Below, piece by piece: positions 30,248 to 37,798 of a DNA stretch of 64,000 bases. Position 1 is the stretch's first letter, and each line of letters starts with the position of its first letter. Made by a program: the position numbers and the translations under genes. A model generated the notes under the pieces. The model had not been told where the DNA came from. It saw only the letters and a list, made by a program, of their open reading frames with translations, and made no database searches. The stretch is from Neoalteromonas facilis (GTDB taxonomy: Bacteria > Pseudomonadota > Gammaproteobacteria > Enterobacterales > Alteromonadaceae), in NCBI RefSeq assembly GCF_002807665.1, contig NZ_PEAY01000006.1:1-64000 (forward strand). Reading direction: 5' to 3'.

Positions 30248-30640
30248 TTACGCTACATAACCGATGATCTCACCGCCCATGCCTGCTTTACGCGCAGCAC
30301 GGTCAGTCATCACACCTTTTGAAGTAGACACGATAGCAACGCCTAAACCACCCATTACTTTTGGTAACTCATCTTTCTTTTTGTAGATGCGTAGACCAGG
30401 GCGACTTACACGCTCAATTGTGTCGATTACTTGCTTACCTTCGAAGTACTTAAGCGTCACTTCTAGGGTAGGCTTAACGTCACCAGATACCGCGAAGTCA
30501 GTGATATAACCTTCTTCTTTAAGAACTTTCGCAATTGAAGTGCGAAGCTTAGAAGATGGCATAGTCACAGCAACTTTCTGCGCCATTTGGCCGTTACGGA
30601 TGCGGGTAAACATATCCGCGATAGGATCTTGCATACTCAT
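30248..30640 (-). CDS. rpsH: 30S ribosomal protein S8
   Basis: S8 is a primary 16S rRNA-binding protein and, in E. coli, the translational repressor of the spc operon. The 130 residues start [18 protein letters not shown] and end with [19 protein letters not shown]. The E. coli S8 target lies at the rplE start; I could not judge by eye whether it is kept here. Confidence 0.98.
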   Translation of the reverse strand: MSMQDPIADMFTRIRNGQMAQKVAVTMPSSKLRTSIAKVLKEEGYITDFAVSGDVKPTLEVTLKYFEGKQVIDTIERVSRPGLRIYKKKDELPKVMGGLGVAIVSTSKGVMTDRAARKAGMGGEIIGYVA

Positions 30641-30652
30641 ATCAGCTACTCC

Positions 30653-30958
30653 TTACCAGCTGGCTTTCTTAAGGCCAGGGACTTCACCGCGCATCGCTGC
30701 TTCACGAAGCTTGATACGGCTAAGACCAAATTTGCGTAGGAAACCGTGTGGACGACCCGTGATACGGCAACGGTTTTGTTGACGTGCACGACTTGAATCA
30801 CGCGGTAGTGATTGTAGCTTTAGAACAGCATCCCAACGCTCTTCTTCAGAGGCGTTAACATCGCTGATAATCGCTTTAAGTGCTGCGCGTTTTTCTGCGT
30901 ACTTAGCTACTAGCTTAGAACGCTTTACTTCGCGAGCTTTCATTGATTCTTTTGCCAT
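30653..30958 (-). CDS. rpsN: 30S ribosomal protein S14
   Basis: A 101-residue S14 of the long, zinc-free type ([20 protein letters not shown]), with [20 protein letters not shown] and the C-terminal [21 protein letters not shown]. It lacks the CXXC pairs of the short zinc-binding paralogue. It lies between rplE and rpsH. Confidence 0.98.
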   Translation of the reverse strand: MAKESMKAREVKRSKLVAKYAEKRAALKAIISDVNASEEERWDAVLKLQSLPRDSSRARQQNRCRITGRPHGFLRKFGLSRIKLREAAMRGEVPGLKKASW

Positions 30959-30969
30959 AACCCTACACC

Positions 30970-31509
30970 TTACTTTTTAAACGGGAAGTTAAACGCAGAC
31001 AATAATGCGTGCGCTTCTTCGTTCGTGTTCGCGCTGGTAGTGATAGTGATATCCATACCGCGGATTTTATCTACCTTATCGAAATCGATTTCAGGGAAGA
31101 TAATTTGCTCACGAACGCCCATGCTATAGTTACCACGGCCATCAAATGACTTCGGGTTTAAACCACGGAAGTCACGGATACGCGGGATTGCAATTGAGAT
31201 TAAACGCTCAAGGAATTCCCACATACGCTCGCCGCGCAGGGTTACTTTACAGCCAATCGGATAACCTTCACGGATTTTAAAACCCGCGACAGATTTGCGC
31301 GCTACAGTAACAATCGGCTTCTGACCTGCAATTGCAGTCATGTCAGCTTGAGCATTCTCAAGCACCTTCTTGTCAGCTACAGCTTCACCTAAACCCATGT
31401 TTAGAGTGATTTTTTCAATCCGAGGGACTTGCATGACGCTTTTGTACCCGAACTGCTTAGCAAGTTCAGCTACTACTGTTTCTTTATAGAAATCATGCAG
31501 TTTCGCCAT
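30970..31509 (-). CDS. rplE: 50S ribosomal protein L5
   Basis: L5 binds 5S rRNA and forms an intersubunit bridge. [20 protein letters not shown] at 31509 is the family start; four in-frame codons upstream are probably leader. The 179 residues include [36 protein letters not shown] and the C-terminal [18 protein letters not shown]. Confidence 0.98.
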   Translation of the reverse strand: MAKLHDFYKETVVAELAKQFGYKSVMQVPRIEKITLNMGLGEAVADKKVLENAQADMTAIAGQKPIVTVARKSVAGFKIREGYPIGCKVTLRGERMWEFLERLISIAIPRIRDFRGLNPKSFDGRGNYSMGVREQIIFPEIDFDKVDKIRGMDITITTSANTNEEAHALLSAFNFPFKK

Positions 31510-31526
31510 CGTACTCTCCAATTAAA

Positions 31527-31841
31527 TTAAACGAGTTCGCCGTTAGACTTGAAGAAACGAACTTTCTTCTCGCCTTCTAAACGGAAACCAACACGATCAG
31601 CTTTGCCCGTTGCCGGGTTAACGATCGCTACATTTGAAACGTGAATAGGTGCTTCTTTCTCAATAATACCGCCAGCTTCACCCAATTGAGGGTTAGGCTT
31701 CTGGTGTTTCTTGATTACATTTACACCTTCTACAATGACACGGTTTTCAGACGAAAAAACACGCTTAACTTTGCCAAGCTTGCCTTTGTCTTTACCTGCC
31801 AATACGACTACTTCATCATCACGACGAATTTTATTAGCCAT
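31527..31841 (-). CDS. rplX: 50S ribosomal protein L24
   Basis: L24 is an assembly-initiator of the large subunit with a KOW motif ([20 protein letters not shown]). The 104-residue protein ends in [17 protein letters not shown]. It lies between rplN and rplE, as usual. Confidence 0.98.
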   Translation of the reverse strand: MANKIRRDDEVVVLAGKDKGKLGKVKRVFSSENRVIVEGVNVIKKHQKPNPQLGEAGGIIEKEAPIHVSNVAIVNPATGKADRVGFRLEGEKKVRFFKSNGELV

Positions 31842-31853
31842 TATCGTGACTCC

Positions 31854-32222
31854 TTATAGTACCTCTGGGGCCAGTGAGATAATCTTCATGAACGAATCGC
31901 CACGAAGCTCACGGGTAACCGGGCCAAAGATACGCGTACCAATAGGTTGCTTGTTGTTGTTCAACAAGACAGCTGCGTTGTTATCAAAACGGATAGTTGA
32001 ACCGTCTGGACGACGAACGCCTTTCCTCGTACGCACCACCACTGCATTCAGTACGTCACCTTTTTTTACTTTACCGCGAGGAATTGCTTCCTTAACAGTA
32101 ACTTTGATGATGTCACCGATATGTGCATAACGGCGATGCGAGCCACCAAGAACCTTAATACACTGAACCCTGCGAGCGCCGCTGTTGTCAGCAACATCCA
32201 GGTTAGTTTGCATTTGGATCAT
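31854..32222 (-). CDS. rplN: 50S ribosomal protein L14
   Basis: L14 contacts 16S rRNA in an intersubunit bridge. The 122-residue protein begins [20 protein letters not shown] and ends [16 protein letters not shown]. It is the first gene of the spc operon. No rpsQ, rpmC or rplP lies upstream, unlike in E. coli, where rpsQ precedes rplN directly. Confidence 0.98.
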   Translation of the reverse strand: MIQMQTNLDVADNSGARRVQCIKVLGGSHRRYAHIGDIIKVTVKEAIPRGKVKKGDVLNAVVVRTRKGVRRPDGSTIRFDNNAAVLLNNNKQPIGTRIFGPVTRELRGDSFMKIISLAPEVL

Positions 32223-32649
32223 GTTAGTGCTCCGCTGTTAAATTACGACTCATATGAGCCACTAAAGCTGCTAAAAACGGACCTTTCGGCCAATTTTTAA
32301 CCGTACCCCGATAAAAAGGGCGCGAAATGATAACAGAAAAGAACCGACAGTGACAGTCGAAATTTGAATTATTTTTAATCAGGTATGTGCCTGAAAATGT
32401 AGGGTTGGTAGAGGGTTGGTCGGCCTGCAAGAAACCTTTGTTCTAGTTAAGCCTAACTCCATGAAATTTAACCCTATTCAAGCGAAGGGTTCGCTTCATT
32501 GGTAACCTTAGCGCTGAATTATACTGCACTTGCGCCTAATCATGCCATAAGAAAATGTAGTGTTTCAAAGCCGAACGCAAAATGTGGTCATAAGGCAGAC
32601 GCACCTTCCTCTTCTAATCGCAATGCACCGACCGCAAGAAATTTACGGG
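32223..32649 (-). promoter_or_regulatory. Gene-free region upstream of the spc operon with two candidate promoters
   Basis: These 427 bases hold no convincing gene. On the minus strand a TATCAT -10 (32332-32327) has a weak CTGTCA-like -35 about 18 bases upstream and a GC-rich discriminator. A second -10, TATAAT (32523-32518), has only a poor -35. A stem AAGCGAA/TTCGCTT (32480-32496, loop of three) lies between them. A GGCC-GAAA-GGTC tetraloop hairpin lies in the leader about 70 bases before rplN. The distance from S10-operon genes means that rplN must have its own promoter here. Confidence 0.5.
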
Positions 32650-33276
32650 TTATCGCTTCAACAACAATCCGTAACCAATTAATAACTGTGCCGTCAGATA
32701 AGTCGAAACAATCACATAGGTTGAAGCATCAAATGGTAACCAAAATCGATTAATGCCGATCATCGCATCCGCAAGCATAAATAAAACTCCACCTAATGCT
32801 ATCCAGCTGTGTCCTGTCTGCATCGCGAGTATTGCCATTGCGGTGAGACACGCGACATACACCACCACTGGCCACCACATAGTCCCCGTGTTCGGGTGAA
32901 ACTGATAGAGTAAAAAAATAGCGACTGCGATAGGTGCTACATAACTAAATGTTTTAGCTGGAAGGGAGAGTTTGTGAATAGCTCTTAGCTTTACAAATAT
33001 GACGATGTAGCAGATTTGGGTGATTAAAAACGAAAGTAATGCGTGTTTAAGATATAGCTGACGATCCATATCTAGAAACACATCACCAGCGGCTGAACCC
33101 ACCATAGCAATGATATACAACACACGCTGACGACCGGAAAGAAGCCTCAAACTGATTGCTGCGAGTAACAAAACCGGCATCGCTTTCAACACAAAACTGA
33201 ATGGGTAAGGATGAAACGGTAACGAAACAACATAGGTAACGCCCAACACTGCCGCTAAACTGAATAACCATTTCAT
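32650..33276 (-). CDS. YhhN/TMEM86-family membrane protein (lysoplasmalogenase-like)
   Basis: A 208-residue integral membrane protein with about eight hydrophobic segments. It shows the family pattern of aspartates: MVGSAAGDVFLDMDR near residues 58-72 and LFMLADAMIGINRF near 166-180. Homologues hydrolyse the vinyl-ether bond of lysoplasmalogens or are uncharacterised (YhhN). Bacterial substrates are uncertain, so only the family is firm. It stands alone, 427 bases upstream of the spc operon on the same strand, where the S10 operon would be expected. Confidence 0.8.
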   Translation of the reverse strand: MKWLFSLAAVLGVTYVVSLPFHPYPFSFVLKAMPVLLLAAISLRLLSGRQRVLYIIAMVGSAAGDVFLDMDRQLYLKHALLSFLITQICYIVIFVKLRAIHKLSLPAKTFSYVAPIAVAIFLLYQFHPNTGTMWWPVVVYVACLTAMAILAMQTGHSWIALGGVLFMLADAMIGINRFWLPFDASTYVIVSTYLTAQLLIGYGLLLKR

Positions 33277-33505
33277 TTCTTGTGTTCCTACCCGCTAAAA
33301 GTGAATCAACATAGCGCAACGTTAACTCATTCCTACAGTTTCATCAGCAAGATTATTGTCAGCACACACCGTCACTCAGAAATTGGAAACTCCTTTTTCA
33401 TGGCACCTGCATTTCGCCGTAAGTTCGACAAGCAGCTTTTAGCGGTATAAGCTTGGTTTTAAGTGTCATAATGCGGGCGACATAGCATTGAAAAAAAGCT
33501 ACCTG

Positions 33506-34729
33506 ATGCCTAATCGCATATACAAATTGCGTTTGACACTCTTTGCCTTATTAACCATTGCATTGTTTGCGCTTATTTTTACTGCTGCGACCGCCGTATA
33601 TTTTTTCAATCAACAACACACTCTCAGTTCCCGCTTTTATAACCTGAAAATCCTAGCCCAAGATATCGCGTTGCATGATGAAGTTCTGACGATGTCTGCG
33701 CTTGTCGCTACTCTCGATAGCGGTACGCAATGGAAGAATCGGTATGACCAGTACGAATTAGCAATAGAGGAATTATTGGAACAAGCTTCCAACACCGACC
33801 CCAAAATATCGGCTTTCTTTCAGGACACTGCAAAAGCAAATACACAGCTTGTTGCGCTGGAAAAGCGAGCGTTTGCTTTAGTCCAAGCAAACAAAAACGA
33901 GCAAGCATTGTCACTATTAAAAAGCGATGAATATCAAGGTTACAAGAATGACTTTAGCAGTGGGATAGCTAACGCAATAGATGAGGTACTAAAAGAGACT
34001 CAATCCAGCCTTGATCAGAGCAAGCGGCAGCGTGGGCAATACTTGGTTATTTCGATGATGGTGTCCTTCATCTTGGTGTTGATTTTATGGTACTTCCTGA
34101 TCCGCTATGTAAGATTGACTGACAAAGCAATTGAGACCGTTGCTAAAACAGATGAGCTTTCTGGCCTTTATAACAGAAGGGAGTTTCATCGTATATTAGA
34201 CTATGAACTCAATCGTTCTCATCGAGAGAAAAAGTTATTAATGCTCACGATTATTGATCTAGACAATTTCAAGAAGTTTAACGACCGATACGGGCATCCG
34301 AGTGGTGATGATGTCATCAAAAGAATAGGTGAATTATTGAGGAAGATGAGCCGCCGCGCTAATGAATCAGCTTTTCGAGTCGGTGGTGAAGAATTCGTAT
34401 TTATTTCGACCTGTGAAAACAAAGATGATGCCTTTCGTCTTGCTCAATCCATGTGTACACAGATCCTCAAGCTTGACATTCCTCACGAAGACAACCCACC
34501 ACACAAAAAGATGACCGCTTCATGCGGTATAGCCTTCTCATGCCTGACACAAAATTTAACCTCTAAGGAGTTATATTCCCGAGCTGACCAAGCTTTAACC
34601 GAGCGAAAAGTGCAGGTAAGAATCAATCCGTCGTTTTCAGCGAAACCGATACTGCAACATCTTTATAGATATACATCTAGTTTATGTTGCAAGTATGTTT
34701 TTGCGTACACGATTTCACTGCAAATTTAA
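33506..34729 (+). CDS. Membrane diguanylate cyclase with an apparent C-terminal frameshift
   Basis: GGDEF enzymes make cyclic di-GMP. The protein has a first membrane helix (LTLFALLTIALFALIFTAA), a periplasmic helical sensor of about 150 residues, and a second helix (YLVISMMVSFILVLILWYF). The GGDEF domain starts at DELSGLYNRREF and has DLDNFKKFNDRYGHPSGD and the active-site GGEEF. The I-site position reads RANE in place of RXXD. The normal ending ADxALYxAKxxGRNxV is broken: after ALTERK the frame changes at AAAA (34606-34609). One extra base there would continue SAGKNQSVVF and stop at 34668. As it stands a foreign 36-residue tail follows. The start could also be a TTG at 33488. Confidence 0.88.
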   Translation: MPNRIYKLRLTLFALLTIALFALIFTAATAVYFFNQQHTLSSRFYNLKILAQDIALHDEVLTMSALVATLDSGTQWKNRYDQYELAIEELLEQASNTDPKISAFFQDTAKANTQLVALEKRAFALVQANKNEQALSLLKSDEYQGYKNDFSSGIANAIDEVLKETQSSLDQSKRQRGQYLVISMMVSFILVLILWYFLIRYVRLTDKAIETVAKTDELSGLYNRREFHRILDYELNRSHREKKLLMLTIIDLDNFKKFNDRYGHPSGDDVIKRIGELLRKMSRRANESAFRVGGEEFVFISTCENKDDAFRLAQSMCTQILKLDIPHEDNPPHKKMTASCGIAFSCLTQNLTSKELYSRADQALTERKVQVRINPSFSAKPILQHLYRYTSSLCCKYVFAYTISLQI

Positions 34730-34739
34730 CAAACTAGGC

Positions 34740-34764
34740 AAGGGCCGCTTAATACCGGCCCTTT
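34740..34764 (+). terminator. Terminator-like hairpin after the diguanylate cyclase gene
   Basis: Arms AAGGGCCG (34740-34747) and CGGCCCTT (34756-34763) enclose an 8-base loop, with a short T-run after the stem on the plus strand. It overlaps the last codons and stop of the convergent GTPase gene, so the stem also encodes protein on the other strand. Confidence 0.6.
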
Positions 34765-35792
34765 ATCTTGTATGAATCGACAAGTGTTCGCTTGTAAAAC
34801 TTGCCCAGCGCTTTATCTTTAGCTCGTTTTTGCGATAGCGACGCCGAATTCATCGCTTCTTCTTTGAGTAGCTTCAGATAATTTTTTAGGCGTCTTGCAT
34901 CCAGTTCACCAGCGGATACCGCTTCAATAACAGCGCACCCAGGCTCTCCCACATGATTGCAATCGGAAAAACGGCATTTCGATGCGAGCGCCTCTATATC
35001 AGAAAATGTAGAAGCAATGCCATCCTGACAATCTGCGATTTGAAGTTCTCGCATGCCCGGTGTATCCAATATCATTCCGCCACTAGGGATCCCCAAAAGT
35101 GAACGGTTGGTCGTGGTGTGACGGCCTTTATCATCATCTGATCGAATACAGCCTTTCGCTTGGCGTTGTTCACCCAGTAAAGTATTGGTGATAGTTGATT
35201 TCCCCACTCCAGATGAACCCAGAATAACGACCGTTCGACCTGTTCCAAGCCACTCATTGAGCCCTTCAGTACACTCTGAACTTAATGCGTTGACGGCAAC
35301 TACAGGCAGATTTCTATCCATCTCGTGTACCTTCTTCACCCAAGCTTCTGGGTCTTCCACCAAGTCACTTTTAGTTAACACCACAACCGGCTCTACATCT
35401 GCTGAATTAGCAAGTGACAGATAGCGTTCTATGCGACTTAAATTAAAATCGTCATTTAATGAACAAACAATAAAAGCGGTGTCGACATTCGCTGCGATTA
35501 ATTGCCAATCAACCTCTGCGCCTGCTGACTTGCGGCGGAAACATGTTTTACGCTCAAGAAGACGATAAAACCGATGTTCTTTATCGAGTAGAACCCAATC
35601 ACCCACCACCATAGCCGGCATATTGTGAGTTAACTCTAGGCTTAAATCCTCAGACTCGGTTGTCAAACCGATAATGGATTTATGTTGCTCTACCACACGA
35701 GCAGGAATAACCTCATCCCATTCATCGAGTGATAATTGTTGCTGAAAGAAAGGACTCCAACCTATGCTGGATAAAGCGTGATAATTTGTCAT
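34749..35792 (-). CDS. RsgA/YjeQ-like circularly permuted GTPase
   Basis: RsgA proteins are GTPases that mature or check the 30S subunit. The 347-residue protein has an N-terminal OB-fold (about 30-90). The GTPase motifs come in permuted order: G4 TKSD near 139-142, G1 GSSGVGKST near 192-200, and G3 DTPG near 242-245. A C-terminal zinc knuckle (CRFSDCNH...C) is present. The N-terminus SIGWSPFFQQQL is that of the second RsgA-like paralogue common in marine gammaproteobacteria; the classical rsgA usually sits near orn and psd. Its 5' leader has an attenuator-like structure with a small leader ORF. Confidence 0.9.
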   Translation of the reverse strand: MTNYHALSSIGWSPFFQQQLSLDEWDEVIPARVVEQHKSIIGLTTESEDLSLELTHNMPAMVVGDWVLLDKEHRFYRLLERKTCFRRKSAGAEVDWQLIAANVDTAFIVCSLNDDFNLSRIERYLSLANSADVEPVVVLTKSDLVEDPEAWVKKVHEMDRNLPVVAVNALSSECTEGLNEWLGTGRTVVILGSSGVGKSTITNTLLGEQRQAKGCIRSDDDKGRHTTTNRSLLGIPSGGMILDTPGMRELQIADCQDGIASTFSDIEALASKCRFSDCNHVGEPGCAVIEAVSAGELDARRLKNYLKLLKEEAMNSASLSQKRAKDKALGKFYKRTLVDSYKIKGRY

Positions 35793-35827
35793 AGCAAACC
35801 CTTAACAATAACGTTAATAGAAATATG

Positions 35828-35847
35828 AAAAGGGGCTTGTGCCCCGG
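35828..35847 (-). terminator. Candidate attenuator (terminator) in the leader of the RsgA-like gene
   Basis: On the minus strand GGGGC-ACAA-GCCCC is followed by TTTT (35831-35828), 36 bases before the ATG of the GTPase gene. The segment CCGGGGC (35847-35841) can instead pair with GCCCGG (35859-35854), and GCCCGG can also pair with CCGGGC (35895-35890) inside the leader ORF. The three stems are mutually exclusive in the 1:2, 2:3, 3:4 manner of classical attenuators. Read by eye, not folded. Confidence 0.6.
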
Positions 35848-35878
35848 CATACACCGGGCTGAGTGACTAACTGTTTGG

Positions 35879-35914
35879 TTAGTTTTGGTGCCCGGTCAGG
35901 TTTACTACAATCAC
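35879..35914 (-). CDS. Putative 11-residue leader peptide
   Basis: A GTG start lies six bases after a perfect AGGAGG (35926-35921). It reads 11 codons (M I V V N L T G H Q N) to a TAA. The Thr-Gly-His codons lie in segment 1 of the attenuator and the stop codon lies in its inner stem (ACTAAC/GTTAGT). A ribosome on this ORF would therefore disturb the first hairpin. No run of a single regulatory amino acid is present. The ORF is very short and unproven; the strong ribosome-binding site is the main support. Confidence 0.45.
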   Translation of the reverse strand: MIVVNLTGHQN

Positions 35915-35951
35915 TAAGTTCCTCCTAACCGATAATTTAGATACGTCGTGG

Positions 35952-35957
35952 AGTATA
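35952..35957 (-). promoter_or_regulatory. Possible -10 box for the RsgA-like gene leader
   Basis: TATACT on the minus strand lies about 40 bases before the leader ORF start, but the -35 at the right distance is poor (ATGCAA). Weak evidence alone; included because the leader needs a promoter. The remaining bases between 35958 and the Sel1 gene hold only a plus-strand AAAGGTT/AACCTTT hairpin with TTTTT (36068-36089), terminator-like, 13 bases before that ATG. Confidence 0.35.
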
Positions 35958-36102
35958 TCGAATCACACAAAAGATTGCATTAAGCAAAACCAATTGCTTT
36001 TGAGGGAAATGATTTTGTTGTGTCTACTAAAGCAGTGGCCATTCATCCTGACGAAATCTTCACATTTAAAGGTTTAAGTTAACCTTTTTGCAGAGAATAA
36101 AT

Positions 36103-36744
36103 ATGAAACTTTCCCTACTTCTGATTTTCATTTTCGCTTCACTTGCAGTTAATGCAGCTTCTAACATAGAAAAAGGCAAACGGGCTTTCAATCTCCAAGA
36201 TTACGAAAGTGCTGCCCAGTATTTTCACATTTCTGCGAATGATGGAGATAGTTACAGTCAAAGGTTGTTAGGGTATTTGTACAGTGTTGGCAAAGGTGTT
36301 GAAAAAAACTTTGAAGTAGCAGCTCTTTGGTATACCAAGTCAGCAGTTCAAGGAGATGATGCAAGTCAATATAATTTAGGTAACATGTATGAAAGAGGTA
36401 GGGGCGTTAAAAAGAGCTACCAACAAGCTTTGTTTTGGTACGGTGAATCTGCAAAACAGGGCAATCCACGCGCACAATTTCATTTAGCTCAGTTACACTA
36501 TCAAGGTTTGGGAACTTCAAAAGACCTTGCGAAGGCTCTATTCTGGTTTAAGGAAGCTGCAAAAGATAATAATGCCGGTGTACAGTATCAAATTGGTTAT
36601 ATGTACGAGCAAGGAGAAGGGACGGCCAAGGATATAGCTAAAGCGGTTAGTTGGTATACAAAATCAGCCAAACAAGGCGAGCAAAAAGCGCAGCTTAGAC
36701 TAACAGAGTTACACAGTGAAGGAATCAGCGTAAAGCAACCGTAA
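36103..36744 (+). CDS. Secreted Sel1-repeat protein
   Basis: A 213-residue protein with a signal peptide (MKLSLLLIFIFASLAVNA|A) and about four to five Sel1/TPR-like repeats of 36 residues, such as DASQYNLGNMYERGRGVKKS and GVQYQIGYMYEQGEGTAKDI. Sel1 proteins are periplasmic helical scaffolds for protein-protein contacts. The ATG at 36103 is chosen because it begins the signal peptide; a TTG five codons upstream lies inside a hairpin. The gene is noticeably richer in A and T than its neighbours and stands alone between regions without genes. The partner is unknown. Confidence 0.88.
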   Translation: MKLSLLLIFIFASLAVNAASNIEKGKRAFNLQDYESAAQYFHISANDGDSYSQRLLGYLYSVGKGVEKNFEVAALWYTKSAVQGDDASQYNLGNMYERGRGVKKSYQQALFWYGESAKQGNPRAQFHLAQLHYQGLGTSKDLAKALFWFKEAAKDNNAGVQYQIGYMYEQGEGTAKDIAKAVSWYTKSAKQGEQKAQLRLTELHSEGISVKQP

Positions 36745-37139
36745 TCTGAGCGTAGGTTAAGATTGCCCTAAGGCCTCTGTAACCGACATATCAAACAGTG
36801 TTTTTATAATGGTGGATTTATAAGCTACCGAGATTAAGTGCGAATATAGGGATATTCGCTTAAAACCTGCCCTGTGCTACTGTGAGGTCTTCACGATAAG
36901 ATGTTGTGCGTTGCAACCATTCAAAGAAACACGTCAACGTGGCGCAGGCCACGACTCCCTTGGGAAATAGCTGAATTTCAATAGACATCTCACTATTCTA
37001 GGGAGGTTCCGTTTACAACGGAATGACCTTTTTCATTAGTGAATATTGTAAAAAACGGACCTACGAGTTTCTGGCCTTTACGAGGACGGTAGATTTTGTG
37101 TCACTTTATACGTTAGAGAGATGCGGCTAGCGCTTATAT
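36745..37139. other. 395-base gene-free region with three strong hairpins
   Basis: No convincing ORF. Three perfect inverted repeats follow in order: GCGAATAT/ATATTCGC (36840-36859), CGTGGC/GCCACG (36938-36953), and TTCCGTT/AACGGAA (37007-37023). The last has GGT/ACC flanks and a T-run to 37033, so it looks like a plus-strand intrinsic terminator. The terminator lies 260 bases beyond the Sel1 stop, leaving room for a long 3' UTR or a small RNA. The region separates the Sel1 gene from the convergent bacteriocin-like pair. Confidence 0.4.
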
Positions 37140-37295
37140 CTAGCGCTGGCGAAAAAGTTTAACGGCTCCAATCCCAATAAGACCTAGCAGGACCGCCAAT
37201 CCAAAATGAACAAAAATAGAAGTATCTTTAGGTAGCAGGTTAGCGAGTAATAGGCCAACAACAATACCTAAAATTAAAAGATAACTACTTTTCAT
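37140..37295 (-). CDS. 51-residue two-helix membrane protein; candidate bacteriocin immunity protein
   Basis: A short ORF beginning MKSSYLLILGIVVGLLLANL. It has two hydrophobic segments (about 5-21 and 29-46) split by a short polar turn (PKDTS), and it ends in a basic tail KLFRQR. AAAGG precedes the ATG by about nine bases. It starts 58 bases after the stop of the bacteriocin-like gene on the same strand. Immunity proteins of class II bacteriocins are often tiny membrane proteins encoded directly downstream of the toxin, so this role is inferred from size, topology and position only. It could also be an unrelated small membrane protein. Confidence 0.55.
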   Translation of the reverse strand: MKSSYLLILGIVVGLLLANLLPKDTSIFVHFGLAVLLGLIGIGAVKLFRQR

Positions 37296-37316
37296 ATTAC
37301 GGGCCTTTCTTTTTTG

Positions 37317-37346
37317 GCGGGCTTAGCGCAATGCACACTAGCCCGC
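37317..37346 (-). other. Stem-loop between the bacteriocin-like gene and the small membrane protein gene
   Basis: On the minus strand GCGGGCT pairs with AGCCCGC (7 bp), extended inside by AGTG/CGCT past one bulged A. No T-run follows on that strand, so it is more likely an mRNA-stability or processing element than a full terminator. Confidence 0.5.
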
Positions 37347-37353
37347 ATTGTAT

Positions 37354-37551
37354 TTAAATAGTTCCAAAGCCTGCACTATTACCAGCCGGACCAACGGGGT
37401 TAGAACCCCATCCGTTTTCAACGGCACTTTGCCAAGAGTCGACGTAAGTGTTTATTGCATAATCTAACGCATGGCCCACGGCCCATCCCGCTAAATATTG
37501 CCAACCAGCACCATTAATAGCTTCACATTCATTTTCGTTTAGAACATACAT
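37354..37551 (-). CDS. Bacteriocin-like peptide with a double-glycine-type leader
   Basis: A 65-residue peptide starting MYVLNENECEAINGA. This matches the double-glycine leader pattern: Leu at -12, Glu at -8, Ile at -4, Gly-Ala at -2/-1. Such leaders are cut by peptidase-containing ABC exporters. The predicted mature part (about 50 residues) begins GWQYLAGWAVGHALDY. It has an amphipathic first half with GXXXG-like spacing (GWAVG), a single leader cysteine and no mature cysteine, and a glycine/proline/asparagine-rich tail. The ATG at 37551 follows AAAAGGAAT by about eight bases; a longer reading from 37590 would bury the leader. No exporter gene is in the window, so export must rely on a distant one. 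The family assignment is inferred from the leader. Confidence 0.65.
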   Translation of the reverse strand: MYVLNENECEAINGAGWQYLAGWAVGHALDYAINTYVDSWQSAVENGWGSNPVGPAGNSAGFGTI

Positions 37552-37798
37552 TGTGTTAATTCCTTTTAATAAAGTTTCCAAAATAAGCAATCAAACCTGA
37601 CTGCCCTAAAGACACTAATAAATTAATAAATTTAGGTAAACTGTACTAAATGCTAGCTTTGTAAGATTTCTCGGCGCATCACACTTAATATTAAGCCTTC
37701 CTGAATGCTACCTTCCCGCCGCTCGTTCGATTGCCCAATAATTATTTCTGAAAGCAGCAGGGTCGATATTTTTAAACTACGCTTAGTCTAATAATCGC

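Noticed and set aside
32224..32430. Minus-strand 68-codon open frame upstream of rplN
   Set aside because: It runs through the promoter and leader area, has no ribosome-binding site and no similarity to S17 or another ribosomal protein.
37119..37148. Direct repeat CTAGCGC with AGCGCT palindromes at the end of the candidate immunity gene
   Set aside because: It can form a short hairpin but no T-run follows on either strand, so it is not supported as a terminator.
37567..37595. TTGATT with TATTAA at 17-base spacing before the bacteriocin-like gene
   Set aside because: The start site would fall at or after the ribosome-binding site, so it is unlikely to be the real promoter.
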